From: JADLHS01 sp044225555
Lineage (GTDB): Bacteria; Verrucomicrobiota; Verrucomicrobiia; Limisphaerales; JADLHS01
NCBI GenBank assembly: GCA_044225555.1
Contig: JBGAIM010000016.1
Location: 1-64,000 of the forward strand
Direction: 5' to 3'
Length of the DNA: 64,000 bases
The first letter of the stretch is position 1, and each line of letters opens with the position of its first letter. A program made the position numbers and the translations under genes. Shown piece after piece: positions 47,101 through 55,446 of this stretch. The notes beneath the pieces were generated by a model. It did no database searches, had not been told where the DNA came from, and was given only the letters and a program-made list of their open reading frames with translations.

Positions 47101-47325
47101 GTCGCGCCGGGGCTCAGCAATGTTTCCTTCACGGGCGGACACCTCGGCTTTAACATCAGCGGTCAAAGCGGCCCGGATTACGGCGTGGAAACTTCGACCA
47201 ACCTCATGCATTGGAGCACCGCCTTCATCACTAACTCGCCTGCCCTGCCGTTCCTCTGGACGGATACGAATGCCGCGTCGCCGCAGCGTTTCTTCCGCGT
47301 CAAACTCGGCCCGCCGCTGCCGTGA
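44107..47325 (+). CDS. Secreted multidomain glycoside hydrolase family 5 enzyme (endo-beta-glucanase/mannanase)
   Basis: 1072 residues with a signal peptide (LVASLACTSLYAQ). Residues 20-205 are a beta domain; residues 215-550 are the GH5 barrel: YGWNMGNTLEATWG, NAVRIPVSWN, VINIHWDGGW, acid/base Glu in FAAANEPNV, YHQY, and nucleophile Glu in LIGEFGAY. Then come a fibronectin-III domain (NAAPYAPAGLTATAGVGQVTLSWSE), a carbohydrate-binding-like jelly roll (650-795), two Ig-like repeats, and the shared C-terminal module (YGVETSTNLMHW ... PQRFFRVKLG). It would cut the polymer backbone for the exo-enzymes encoded upstream. A gap of 251 bases without a gene precedes it. Confidence 0.92.
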   Translation: MTIRSAICILVASLACTSLYAQTLSTLGLTAPTPGANDISQLSTSGNTTFPDGINYFTDNNPPVGQKFTTGTNAMRLTSLAIKTAGLNSGGGYGTPATTPTYYLRIYSISGNTATFLIAFSAANPGFTDGDWLQWSGLNVPLAANRTFAFTFGRQTSSGGYAALAVATGAYAGGEIVTVPINGGTIATGGSHSFDSVFNLGLQPAPTNPPASQPLPLPTYGWNMGNTLEATWGVPSRTPAMFYTAANAGFNAVRIPVSWNFNATTNVSGGVTNYPVNPAFVAQVKQAVDWALDAGMYAVINIHWDGGWMENNIGTNVDPVINAKMQSYATQIATAFAGYDNRLLFAAANEPNVNSPEHMKTLMFYYQTYVNAVRAVGGYNTNRWLVMPSVSDPTWMNALPTDTVSNRIMVEYHQYTPSLFTIIHDDPSWGTSRYFWGKAYHYSGNPTRNATFGEEDEIDAYHQQLNDLYVSKGIPVLIGEFGAYNTGSLAATNATQANWNNASRLYWNKYVAESARNHGISPFYWSTPNQPFHWTSGAVTDAALVTALTGGAAPPPPNAAPYAPAGLTATAGVGQVTLSWSESSGATSYNLHRASQSGGGSSIAPVVTGITDTNYTDTGLTSGLTYYYQVVAVSNSVVSGFSAEAKATLPGVNPDPAQFNFETSPQGWYGGGGIISGVAQSTAQHYVGNGALAVNFTGGASGSSSVNVGGMSVLPGVTITFRVWIPSGHKISSIQPYLQDNNWAWTSSWYGSFTANAWNTLTLTVPANAVSPFQAFGIQFATSAAWTGTCYIDSISWSTPGPDFNLSASPTSLNVNAGTNGNSTITITATNGLNAVYTLSVSNLPSGVAATFTNNPNTGSQSLLTLTASNSVTSGTTNVTVIATAGLISHTKTIALTLVGPTNTPPVLAPIANQTVNVGQTVAFTASATDTNQPPQTLTFALLAGAANATLNPNSGAFSFRPLVTQANSTNNFRLKVSDNGSPSLSATQNFAVVVNPLVAPGLSNVSFTGGHLGFNISGQSGPDYGVETSTNLMHWSTAFITNSPALPFLWTDTNAASPQRFFRVKLGPPLP

Positions 47326-47425
47326 GCACCGCGGAACATTGAAATCCGTTGCGAACAGGGTTTGTCACTCGCGCGCAAGCCGCTAACGTCTCGGACTGCA
47401 ACAAATCATAAATTCAAAATTGCAG

Positions 47426-47454
47426 TTGACCGCTTCGCTCTAGTAGTGCATATA
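47426..47454 (+). promoter_or_regulatory. Likely marR promoter
   Basis: TTGACC (47426-47431) and CATATA (47449-47454) are spaced by 17 bases. The predicted transcript would start only a few bases before the marR ATG, giving a very short leader. The -10 lies within the operator. Confidence 0.5.
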
Positions 47455-47458
47455 CACA
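47444..47458. promoter_or_regulatory. Putative MarR operator at the marR promoter
   Basis: TAGTGCATATACACA; the core GTGCATATACAC is a near-palindrome. The exact reverse complement occurs at 47948-47962. It overlaps the -10 element, so binding would block marR transcription (autorepression). Confidence 0.7.
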
Positions 47459-47463
47459 TAACG

Positions 47464-47907
47464 ATGTCGAAAGAACTGGACATGGCGGCGGCGGAAAACT
47501 GTGTGTGCTTCAACTTGCGTTGGGTGACGCGGGCGGTGACGCAGTTTTATGACGCGGAGATGCGGCGGCACGGCATCCGCCCGACGCAGGGAACGATCCT
47601 GGCGTCTTTGCAGGCCAGGGACAGTTGGAACATGGCGGATTTAAGTGATTGGCTGGGCATGGAGCGCACCACGCTCGTGCGGAATCTGCGACCCTTGCAA
47701 CGGGATGGGTTCGTGAATGTCGGCGGCGGCGGGCGCGGTAATCTGGTGGAACTCTCCATCACGGCCAAAGGCCGGAAGCAGGTTGAGAAACTTGTGCCGG
47801 CCTGGAAGTCCGCTCAAAGCGCCGTGGTCAAAACGCTCGGTGAAAAACGTTGGGCCGCCATCCTCTCCGATCTCGAAACGGCGGCGTTGGCTCTGAACAA
47901 GAAATAA
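47464..47907 (+). CDS. MarR-family transcriptional regulator
   Basis: 147 residues from the ATG at 47464 (MSKELDMAAAENCVCFNLRW); the open frame upstream runs through the promoter. It is a winged-helix repressor: helix 1 with FNLRWVTRAVTQFYDAEMRRHGIRPTQGTILASL, the recognition region WNMADLSDWLGMERTTLVRNLRPLQRDGFV, and the wing GGRGNLVELSITAKGRK. The Cys pair near residues 13-15 (NCVCF) matches a MarR subgroup thought to sense oxidants or electrophiles. Identical operators lie before this gene and at the start of the SDR gene, so it probably controls both. Confidence 0.9.
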   Translation: MSKELDMAAAENCVCFNLRWVTRAVTQFYDAEMRRHGIRPTQGTILASLQARDSWNMADLSDWLGMERTTLVRNLRPLQRDGFVNVGGGGRGNLVELSITAKGRKQVEKLVPAWKSAQSAVVKTLGEKRWAAILSDLETAALALNKK

Positions 47908-47947
47908 ACCCTGAATGCCCTCGAAGGCGATAAGCTAGAAATCCTAT

Positions 47948-47962
47948 TGTGTATATGCACTA
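47948..47962. promoter_or_regulatory. Putative MarR operator overlapping the SDR start codon
   Basis: An exact 15-base reverse complement of 47444-47458. It contains the ATG (47955) of the SDR gene, so repressor binding here would sit on the start region of that gene. Confidence 0.65.
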
Positions 47963-48770
47963 TCAATTGAAAAACAAAACAGCTTTGGTCACCGGCGTTT
48001 CGTCCGGCATTGGCCGGGAAATCGCGCAATTGCTGGCGGCGCAAGGCGCGCGCGTGTTCGGCACGGTGCGCGATCCGAAAGCTGCGAAACCCATTCCCGG
48101 CGTGGAAATCATTCAGCTGGATGTCACCGACGACACCAGCGTGAGCGAGGCGGTTCAAGGCGTGACGCGGAAAGCGGGCGCGATTCATATCCTCGTCAAC
48201 AACGCCGGTTATGCGCTCACGGGTGCGTTGGAAGAGACGAGCCTCGAAGAGGCGAGGCAGCAGTTTGAAACCAATTTCTTCGGCGTGTTGCGCGTGACGA
48301 ACGCCGTTCTGCCGGGGATGCGGCAGGCGGGCTACGGTCGCATCGTCAACATCAGTTCGGTGGTGGGCTTTCTCCCTGCGCCGTATATGGGCATCTACAC
48401 CGCGAGCAAGCACGCCCTGGAGGGATACACCGAAACGCTGGATCACGAAATGCGGGAATTTGGCGTGCGCGCCGCGCTGATCCAACCGGCTTACACCAAA
48501 AGCAACATTTCTCAGAACGAGAAGACCGCGCAGACGGCGCTCAAGGAATATGCCGTGCAACGTCAACGGCTGAAATCGGCGCTGCAAAAGAACATCGCGC
48601 ACGGAGATGAACCGCGAATGGTGGCGGAAGCGGTATGCCGCGCCTTGACTGCGAAGTCGCCGCGACTGCGCTACCCGGTTGGCCGAGGAATCCTCTTGAG
48701 CCGGCTGCGTCGTTTCGCTCCGGCTAGCGTGTTCGACCGGGGCATCCGAAAAGAATCTCAACTGGCTTGA
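47955..48770 (+). CDS. Short-chain dehydrogenase/reductase
   Basis: 271 residues; the ATG at 47955 (MHYQLKNKTALVTG) is preferred to a GTG two codons earlier. Classical SDR motifs: the nucleotide-binding TGVSSGIGREIAQ, the structural NNAGYAL, the catalytic Ser in VNISSVVGF, and YTASKHALEG with the Tyr and Lys. The Arg in GTVRD suggests a preference for NADP. It follows marR and carries the repressor's operator over its start, so its substrate is probably linked to the inducer. The QueG-like gene starts 4 bases after its stop. Confidence 0.9.
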   Translation: MHYQLKNKTALVTGVSSGIGREIAQLLAAQGARVFGTVRDPKAAKPIPGVEIIQLDVTDDTSVSEAVQGVTRKAGAIHILVNNAGYALTGALEETSLEEARQQFETNFFGVLRVTNAVLPGMRQAGYGRIVNISSVVGFLPAPYMGIYTASKHALEGYTETLDHEMREFGVRAALIQPAYTKSNISQNEKTAQTALKEYAVQRQRLKSALQKNIAHGDEPRMVAEAVCRALTAKSPRLRYPVGRGILLSRLRRFAPASVFDRGIRKESQLA

Positions 48771-48773
48771 ACG

Positions 48774-50114
48774 ATGAACTCGGCGTCCAAAGTGCATCCC
48801 ACAGTTGCAGCGCATCGGCGAAGACTTGCGCCGGAGAAAATTTCCGAACCGCTGGATGCCGCATGGCTGCGGCAGTTGTGCCTCGACGCGGGCGCGGATG
48901 ACGTTGGCTTCGTGGAAGTGGATCGTCCGGCGTTGGCCGGCGAACGACCGCACATTGAGCGCGCCTTTCCGCACGCGCGCAGTCTCATCAGTATTGTGCT
49001 GCGCATGAACCGGGACAATGTGCGCAGTCCGGCGCGCTCGGTCGCCAACTCGGAATTTCATCACACCGGCGACGAGGTCAACGACGTGGCGCGGCGCATC
49101 ACGGCGGAGTTGGAGCGTGCGGGGATTCGCGCGTTGAATCCGCCGATGGGATTTCCGATGGAGGCCGACCGCTGGATGACCGAGCGAATGTGGGTGGTGG
49201 CGCACAAGCCGGTCGCCGTTGCGGCGGGGCTGGGGCACATGGGCATCCATCGCAACGTGATTCATCCGCGCTTCGGTAATTTCATTTTGCTCGGCACGAT
49301 TCTCGTTGGCGCAGAGATCAGCGCGTATTCGCAGGAACTTGATTACAATCCGTGCCTCGAATGCAAGCTTTGCGTGGCGGCGTGTCCGGTCGGCGCGATT
49401 GGCGCGGACGGCGCGTTTAATTTCTCGTCGTGTTACACGCACAATTACCGCGAGTTCATGGGCGGGTTTGCCGATTGGGTGGAAACCGTCGCCGACAGCC
49501 GGAACGGAAAAGATTACCGGCGGCGCGTGAAGGATTCGGAGAGCGTCTCGGTCTGGCAGAGCTTGAGTTTCGGCGCGAACTACAAGGCGGCGTATTGCAT
49601 GGCGGTGTGCCCGGCGGGCGAGGATGTCATCGGGCCTTACCTCGCGTCGAAAAAGACCTTCGCCGACGAAATCATGCGTCCACTGCTGGCGAAGCACGAA
49701 CCCGTCTATGTCATTCCCGGCTCGGACGCGGAAGCGCACGTCGTGAAACGTCATCCGCACAAAACAGTGCGCCACGCCCGTGGCTCGACGCGCCCGCGCA
49801 GCATCGCGGCGTTGCTGGAAGGAATGAAAAATACATTCCAACGGAACGCCGCCGGAACATTGGATGCCGTCTATCAATTCGTTTTCACCGGCAGCGAGGC
49901 GACCGAGGCGACGGTTACCATTCGCGCGGGAAAGCTGACGGTGGAAAAGGGATTGCTCGGCGAACCGAACATCAAAGTCACCGCCGATTCGGAAACGTGG
50001 CTCGGATTTCTTGCGGGCGAGCGAAATCTTTTGTGGGCGTTGCTCACGCGCCGCGTCCGGCTGCAAGGAAACCCAAAGTGGCTGCTGGCGTTCAAGCGCT
50101 GCTTCCCATCGTGA
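48774..50114 (+). CDS. QueG-like 4Fe-4S ferredoxin protein with C-terminal SCP2 domain
   Basis: 446 residues. The N-terminal 190 residues resemble the epoxyqueuosine reductase / reductive-dehalogenase-like cobamide-binding fold (LCLDAGADDVGFVEVDRP, GLGHMGIHRNVIHPRFGNFILLG). One 4Fe-4S cluster motif is CLECKLCVAACPVGAI, and a second Cys set lies at SSCYTH and YCMAVCPAGED. Residues 345-446 form an SCP2/sterol-carrier domain (GSEATEATVTIRAGKLTVEKGL ... NPKWLLAFKRCFP). It is probably a redox enzyme acting on a hydrophobic substrate, together with the SDR; the reaction is not known to me. Confidence 0.8.
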   Translation: MNSASKVHPTVAAHRRRLAPEKISEPLDAAWLRQLCLDAGADDVGFVEVDRPALAGERPHIERAFPHARSLISIVLRMNRDNVRSPARSVANSEFHHTGDEVNDVARRITAELERAGIRALNPPMGFPMEADRWMTERMWVVAHKPVAVAAGLGHMGIHRNVIHPRFGNFILLGTILVGAEISAYSQELDYNPCLECKLCVAACPVGAIGADGAFNFSSCYTHNYREFMGGFADWVETVADSRNGKDYRRRVKDSESVSVWQSLSFGANYKAAYCMAVCPAGEDVIGPYLASKKTFADEIMRPLLAKHEPVYVIPGSDAEAHVVKRHPHKTVRHARGSTRPRSIAALLEGMKNTFQRNAAGTLDAVYQFVFTGSEATEATVTIRAGKLTVEKGLLGEPNIKVTADSETWLGFLAGERNLLWALLTRRVRLQGNPKWLLAFKRCFPS

Positions 50115-50226
50115 ATCTCAGTTGAACGAGTGCGCCTCCACCACGGCGGCCCGCAAGGTGCGAAGCCCAAGGCGGAGGTCATCGCGAAGATTCTGGCGGA
50201 TATCAGAGAGCGGCGGGCATGAACCA

Positions 50227-50545
50227 TCACCGTTTCGCAAATTCTGCCACTTCCGGTACCTGCCGTACGTCAGCCACGAATTTCGCGAGCAACGGAGTTG
50301 TGTTGTCTTTCCGCCAGATGAGCGCCAGCGGCAGCGGTAGGTTCAAATCTCCAACCGGCAGCACGTCCACGTTTCCAGGCCGACGCCAGCGCGTGGCGCT
50401 GCTGACAAACGCCACTCCCATCCGGCATGACACGAGGCTGAGAATGGTCGCTTCGTTCACGGCTTCTTGAACGATGCGCGGCGATTTCAGGCCGCCGCGA
50501 AAACACTCATGTAGCAACCGGTCGTAGAAGGCCGGACTTTCAAGA
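50227..50545 (-). pseudogene. C-terminal remnant of a LysR-family regulator
   Basis: The minus strand encodes only the last third of a LysR effector domain: ESPAFYDRLLHECFRGG, then SPRIVQEAVNEATILSLVSCRMGVAFVSS and the end VADVRQVPEVAEFAKR. Upstream of the first residues the frame is lost at about 50545, where integrase-coding sequence in another frame takes over. The DNA-binding half of the regulator is gone, so it cannot function. The 112 bases between the QueG-like stop and this remnant also read in one frame like the end of a lost gene (AEVIAKILADIRERRA). Confidence 0.75.
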
Positions 50546-50891
50546 TGTGATCAGCGCGGGTTTCGATCAGCGGCAGGTCACGGATGAGGTCGAATGCATG
50601 GTCGGCCCAGGCGGTGACGTAACGGGGGCGGGTGTCCTTCTGCTTGGTCCCGGTCATCTCGTCCATGACGAAACGCCATTTCCGTTTGGCGGCTTCGGCG
50701 TCGGTGGCGCTGAGATAGGCCAGCGCGATTTGCTGATTCAGGATCGGTTGCCGGAACGCTTCGTTCTTGGAGTGGACCAACGCTTTGGCCGCGGCTTCGT
50801 CGCGGGTGCGCAGGCCTTCCTGTTTGCCGTTGTGAGTGTCCTGGGCGTAATAGATGCCGTTGCGGCGATACAGACTGAACCGTGGTTTCAT
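50546..50891 (-). pseudogene. N-terminal remnant of a tyrosine integrase
   Basis: From the ATG at 50891 (MKPRFSLYRRNGIYYAQDTH) it is homologous to the complete integrase at 56361-57386: both share RQP(I/V)LN.QIA.AYL and the following core-binding domain. It breaks off at about residue 115, after DLPLIETRADHIL, and continues straight into LysR-derived sequence, so all catalytic residues are missing. An att-like repeat lies 166 bases upstream of its start, the same layout as at the intact integrase. This is the scar of an older element. Confidence 0.8.
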
Positions 50892-51056
50892 AACATTGCT
50901 TTCTGCCGGCAATGTTGTTTTGTTCGACGACCCTTCGTTATTGAGCAGGGGGTTGGTTGGCCGTTGGTAGCTGCTGAGTAAAGCGAAGTGAAAACGATTC
51001 AAAATGCTCTACTGGCAGTCCCTCTGGCAGTGACCACCTGCCGCCTCGTAAAGCAT

Positions 51057-51098
51057 TGATGCACATGCATCAGCGAATGGAGGCGAGGGTCGGAATCG
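51057..51098. repeat. Left att-like direct repeat
   Basis: A 42-base stretch matching 57540-57581, with 24 bases identical (51075-51098, GAATGGAGGCGAGGGTCGGA and 4 more). Read on the minus strand it is CGATTCCGACCCTCGCCTCC plus A, which looks like the 3' end of a tRNA (T-loop to CCA, closest in my judgement to tRNA-Cys). No complete tRNA is attached. Confidence 0.7.
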
Positions 51099-51619
51099 GC
51101 TGAAATCCCCGCCGTTGCGAGGACAAAGTAGCTGGTTTTGCTGAGTATTCAACCATAACTCGGTTAACTCGCCGCTACCCTTTTTAACTCTTTTGGTGTC
51201 CGTTTTGGTGTCCGCTGATTTCCGTGTTGGTGCTTCTTCGGAGCGGTTGGATTTGCGCGCCAGCGCGTGCTGAAGAAGCGGAGCACAAACTGAGCATCAG
51301 CTCCCCGTCCTAAAAGCTTCCCCCTGAATTTTCTTTCAGTTTTTGTGAATCGATTTCCGGCTGCCGGTGTCTATCTTCGTAGTCAGTGCGGTTTTTGTTC
51401 TGTGAAATATCTTGTGAGGGTCACGACCGTGGCTCACGAACGTAACAAGAGACACCTATAAAGTAATAAGCGGTAGTGCGAATACCAGCGCCCCTATTGA
51501 TTGCGCGATAATTGAATGATGCCGAAGTCGCGGCGGGAGGCGTGCACCAACGAAGAATCCGTCACAAGAATTTCATTGTCTCGATCTATTTTAATCTGCC
51601 CATCAGCGGTCTTTCCTCG

Positions 51620-51653
51620 GCCCGGTTCATTAACTCAATGACCGGGCTGTTTT
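51620..51653 (+). terminator. Hairpin with T tract upstream of the Rep gene
   Basis: GCCCGGTTCATT (51620-51631) pairs with AATGACCGGGC (51637-51647) with one bulged T, followed by TGTTTT. It looks like a terminator for transcription entering from the left, or an origin-associated hairpin. Confidence 0.5.
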
Positions 51654-51662
51654 GCTCCCAAG

Positions 51663-52873
<1,211 letters not shown>

Positions 52874-52877
<4 letters not shown>

Positions 52878-53215
52878 TTATGAGCGACGAACAAAATCAA
52901 TTTATGGGGTTGCTTGGTCGCTTGCCGGCACGATTGACCGCTGAACAGGTGGCTTGGGTGTTGAACTGTCGGGCGCATGACATCCCGGTGTTAGTCGCCG
53001 CTCGCTTGCTGAAGCCGCTCGGCAATCCGCCCCCTAACAGTGTGAAGTATTTCGCCGGGCAGGAGGTTCTGGAGCTGGCCGGGGATCGGTCGTGGCTTGC
53101 TAAGATGACCAACACGCTAAACCAACATTGGCAGCGGAAGAATGCCGCGAAGAAAAGCCGTGTCGAGAGCGGGTCAGTGGGGTTTGCGGGGCAACTGACT
53201 CCCCCTGCGGGGTGA
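52874..53215 (+). CDS. Small DNA-binding-like protein following the Rep gene
   Basis: 113 residues (111 from the in-frame ATG at 52880). It begins inside the last codons of the Rep gene, so it is translationally coupled. The middle (RLTAEQVAWVLNCRAHDIPVLVAARLLKPLG ... VKYFAGQEVLELAGDRSWL) reads like an excisionase/MerR-type winged helix: a helix that reads a target, then a wing and a strand. The tail is basic. It could be the excisionase or a replication cofactor of the element. I do not recognise a named family. Confidence 0.6.
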
Positions 53216-53345
53216 CGTTATCAACGCCGCCTTTCCTGTTCTGATGAAATGAGCAAAAATTGATGTAATTAAGTGCTAGACAGGTTTTTGAGCTCAGTTT
53301 ACGGTCGAACTATGGTTTCTGATAGGCTGCAAAGGCCGAAGTCCA

Positions 53346-53368
53346 TTACTGGTTAGACCACTTCGCCA
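53346..53368. other. Cassette boundary with integron core motif
   Basis: GGTTAGACC contains GTTAGAC, which fits the integron core GTTRRRY. It stands 15 bases before the first cassette gene, and the complementary TCTAAC core follows that gene at 53931. A complete attC or attI fold is not evident upstream. Confidence 0.45.
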
Positions 53369-53916
53369 TGCCACATAGCACATCAACCGTTCGAGCGATC
53401 ATCGGCTGTCTTGTTTTGTCCTTCCTCACTGGTTGCCTCGCTCCACCCAAACGACATGCTTGGCAGATTACTCGCGAGGACGCAGCGCAAATTCAGGGCG
53501 CAGGTTCGTGGCCGCAGCTTTCCACGAACGATTACGTCCGTGTTCCCGATTCCAGGCGACAGGATGCCGTGGCACTTCTACAGGAGCATTCCTTTGTGCA
53601 GCTTGACACGCCGCAGCTTTCCGCTTTTGCGCCGAGTCTGGTAGGTGGCACAGGGCAGGCATACTTGATTCGTGGTGCAGCATTTTCATCGCACCCAGCT
53701 TTTACGATTGTGCGATGGGACGCTACCACGGGGTGTCTCCTCGTTCAGCAGTTCACATACGACGGCGAGATGATGATGCCGTTCCGTTGGGTTGCAGAGC
53801 CGAACGCGCTCGTGGTATTCCTGCCTCGCACGCCAGAGCACATTTATCCAGACGCGGTGCTTGGTGGAGATTGGATTTTTCGTGGGAGAGATCGGAAGAC
53901 CATGGATACACGATGA
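53368..53916 (+). CDS. Putative cassette-borne lipoprotein
   Basis: 182 residues with a lipoprotein signal (AIIGCLVLSFLTGCLAPP, lipobox LTGC). The mature region has no recognised domain; SWPQLSTNDYVRVPDSRRQDAV and TIVRWDATTGCLLVQQFTYDGE are its most distinctive parts, suggesting a small beta-rich fold. The gene fills the space between two integron-type core motifs (GTTAGAC before, GGTCTAAC after), as cassette genes do. It has no visible promoter. Function unknown. Confidence 0.65.
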   Translation: MPHSTSTVRAIIGCLVLSFLTGCLAPPKRHAWQITREDAAQIQGAGSWPQLSTNDYVRVPDSRRQDAVALLQEHSFVQLDTPQLSAFAPSLVGGTGQAYLIRGAAFSSHPAFTIVRWDATTGCLLVQQFTYDGEMMMPFRWVAEPNALVVFLPRTPEHIYPDAVLGGDWIFRGRDRKTMDTR

Positions 53917-54189
53917 CGTGGTCTAACCATGCGCTGCCTATGAGGGTTGTCAACTGCAAGTGAGGCGTGAGCCAGAGTTTTTTTCTTAAAAGCGGTTTTG
54001 GTCTTTTTTCCTTTCCCGGTGTTTCCTGAGTCGTTGGTTCTTCCGCGGGGCGCAGTTTCCTTTGGCATGGCTGGTAGTGTCCCGAGCCATCAGCTCCTAT
54101 TCGAGCATCACTTCAGGGTGAGCCCATGATGTCTTGCCTGACTTAAGGAAACCGCCGTGGGCGGCACGCGCCCCATCTAACGCAAGATG
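53917..54189. other. Non-coding stretch with remnants of attC sites
   Basis: It begins with GGTCTAACC (53929-53937), a core motif right after the cassette gene. Another core ATCTAAC lies at 54175-54181, directly before the IS end. A weak R'-like GTCGTTGG lies at 54029-54036. I see no gene; it may be an attC plus a decayed or gene-less cassette. Confidence 0.4.
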
Positions 54190-54190
54190 C

Positions 54191-54300
54191 ACTCGCGTGC
54201 ACCAGCTGCAGCGCCGAGCAGCGTGCCACCCCGCGGCCAAAACCAACGTGGTTGGAAATTCCGTGTTCAAAAAGTTTCGTTCTGGGTTGCTGGTCCAAGG
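54191..54300 (-). ncRNA. Candidate guide (bridge/seek) RNA region of the IS
   Basis: The non-coding segment between the transposase stop and the IS end, which in IS1111-group elements encodes the target-guiding RNA. On the minus strand it contains CGCTGCAGC (54205-54213), identical to the L'' region of the intact attC at 55918-55926. The assignment is inference from position and this 9-base match. Confidence 0.35.
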
Positions 54301-55446
54301 CTACTGCGGACTGGGCGTTCGACCCTCCGCGTTCTTCAGGACCCAACCCAATTCGGCCGCCGTGGCTTTTCCCGTGCGCCAGCGCCACAGGTCAATGGCC
54401 AGTTGCCGCGCCAGGGCCACGGCGATCTTCTTCTTGAGCGACGCGCCGTGTTTCAACTTGGCCAACAGTTTCTGGCGCGCGTGCCAGCCGGGTTGCCATT
54501 TTAGCAAGCGCCACACCGCTTCGACCAAGAGCACCCGCACGCGAGCGTTGCCGTGGCGATCAATGCTGCCAAAGCGTTGCACCCCGCCACTGCTGTGTTC
54601 GCTGGGACAACAGCCGGTGTAACTGCCCACGGCTTTGCGATGTTTGAACCGTTGCCAGTCGCACACCTCACCGTCCAACAACGAAACGCTCAATGCCCCC
54701 AGGCCCGTGGGAAGTTGTTCCGGCGCCACCCACGCTTCCACCTCCTGGGTGAACCGATCCAACTGCGCTTTGCAGTTCCGGATTTCGCTCACCACGGGCT
54801 CCAGTTGTCCGCGCACAAACTCGCTGCACTCCTGGCCCAGTTGCTTCCACTTGCGCGGGCCGGCCCAACCAGCGGGTAAGGTCTCATGCTCATGTTCGAT
54901 GCGTAAGGCCCGCCCATGATTTTCCAAGCGCCGCAACTCGCGTTTCCAGAATTCGCGCTGCCGGCCCAACTCCCGCCGTTGCACCTCCGCTCGACTCGGA
55001 ATCCGAATGGGCCGCAGCTCCTGCGTGTGCCCATCCAGATACCGCGCTAAGCGCACACACAGTTCCCGTGCATCCAGCCGATCATTCTTGCGGCGGCGTT
55101 CCAGGCTTAAGCGCATCGGCGTGGTGATCAAGGAGTGCGCGCCCGCGGCGGTAAGTTCCTCGTGCAACGTGTAACCAAAGCCGCAGCATTCATACACCGT
55201 GTGCACCCTGTGGCCAGCGTTGACCTTCGCCCGCACCCACGCCAGGAGCTGCGCACGATTGAATTTCTGCGCCGGCGGGATCACGCCGGAATCACATTGC
55301 ACGGCCGTGACGACGTAGCGCAGATCCACGTCCAGACCCAGTTTGAAGACGTGTCTGATTGCTGACTTGTCAGCCGCAGCGGCTGCGTTAAGGTTGCTCT
55401 CGTCATGAAGGGTTCGTTGGATAGTTTTCATATCTTGCGTGTGCAC
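54301..55446 (-). CDS. IS110-family transposase
   Basis: 381 residues from the GTG at 55446, or 376 from the ATG at 55431. The N-terminal DEDD domain starts KLGLDVDLRYVVTAVQ with the first Asp pair, and RRKNDRLDARELCVRLA supplies the later acidic residues. The C-terminal Transposase_20 domain has the diagnostic GSYTGCCPSEHSSGGVQRFGSI with its catalytic Ser and the following RHGNARVRVLLVEAVW. It appears full length. IS110 enzymes insert without target duplication and are guided by an element-encoded RNA. Confidence 0.93.
   Translation of the reverse strand: MHTQDMKTIQRTLHDESNLNAAAAADKSAIRHVFKLGLDVDLRYVVTAVQCDSGVIPPAQKFNRAQLLAWVRAKVNAGHRVHTVYECCGFGYTLHEELTAAGAHSLITTPMRLSLERRRKNDRLDARELCVRLARYLDGHTQELRPIRIPSRAEVQRRELGRQREFWKRELRRLENHGRALRIEHEHETLPAGWAGPRKWKQLGQECSEFVRGQLEPVVSEIRNCKAQLDRFTQEVEAWVAPEQLPTGLGALSVSLLDGEVCDWQRFKHRKAVGSYTGCCPSEHSSGGVQRFGSIDRHGNARVRVLLVEAVWRLLKWQPGWHARQKLLAKLKHGASLKKKIAVALARQLAIDLWRWRTGKATAAELGWVLKNAEGRTPSPQ

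Larger units (their letters stand above)
50892..51662. other. 770-base non-coding region with an att site, paired 12-bp repeats and a hairpin
   Basis: No gene is supported here. It holds a doubled CTGGCAGT motif (51010-51031, period 12), the att-like repeat (51057-51098), a doubled TTTTGGTGTCCG motif (51190-51213, period 12), a long AT-richer stretch, and a terminator-like hairpin (51620-51653). The paired 12-base repeats resemble integrase arm-binding or replication iterons; that is a guess. Confidence 0.5.

Noticed and set aside
47814..50066. 750-residue open frame on the minus strand
   Set aside because: It is fully antisense to the SDR and QueG-like genes, whose motifs are clear. Its sequence is Arg/His-rich without domains, as expected of a mirrored frame in GC-rich DNA.
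50115..50226. A short gene after the QueG-like gene
   Set aside because: One frame ends like a protein C-terminus (AEVIAKILADIRERRA) but has no start or upstream part; at most a remnant.
51058..51130. A complete tRNA gene at the left att-like site
   Set aside because: Only the stretch from the T-loop to the acceptor end matches; no 5' half, D arm or anticodon arm can be folded upstream at either copy.
51010..51213. CRISPR-like short repeats
   Set aside because: Only doublets at period 12 with no spacers of uniform length and no cas genes; they fit protein-binding iterons better.
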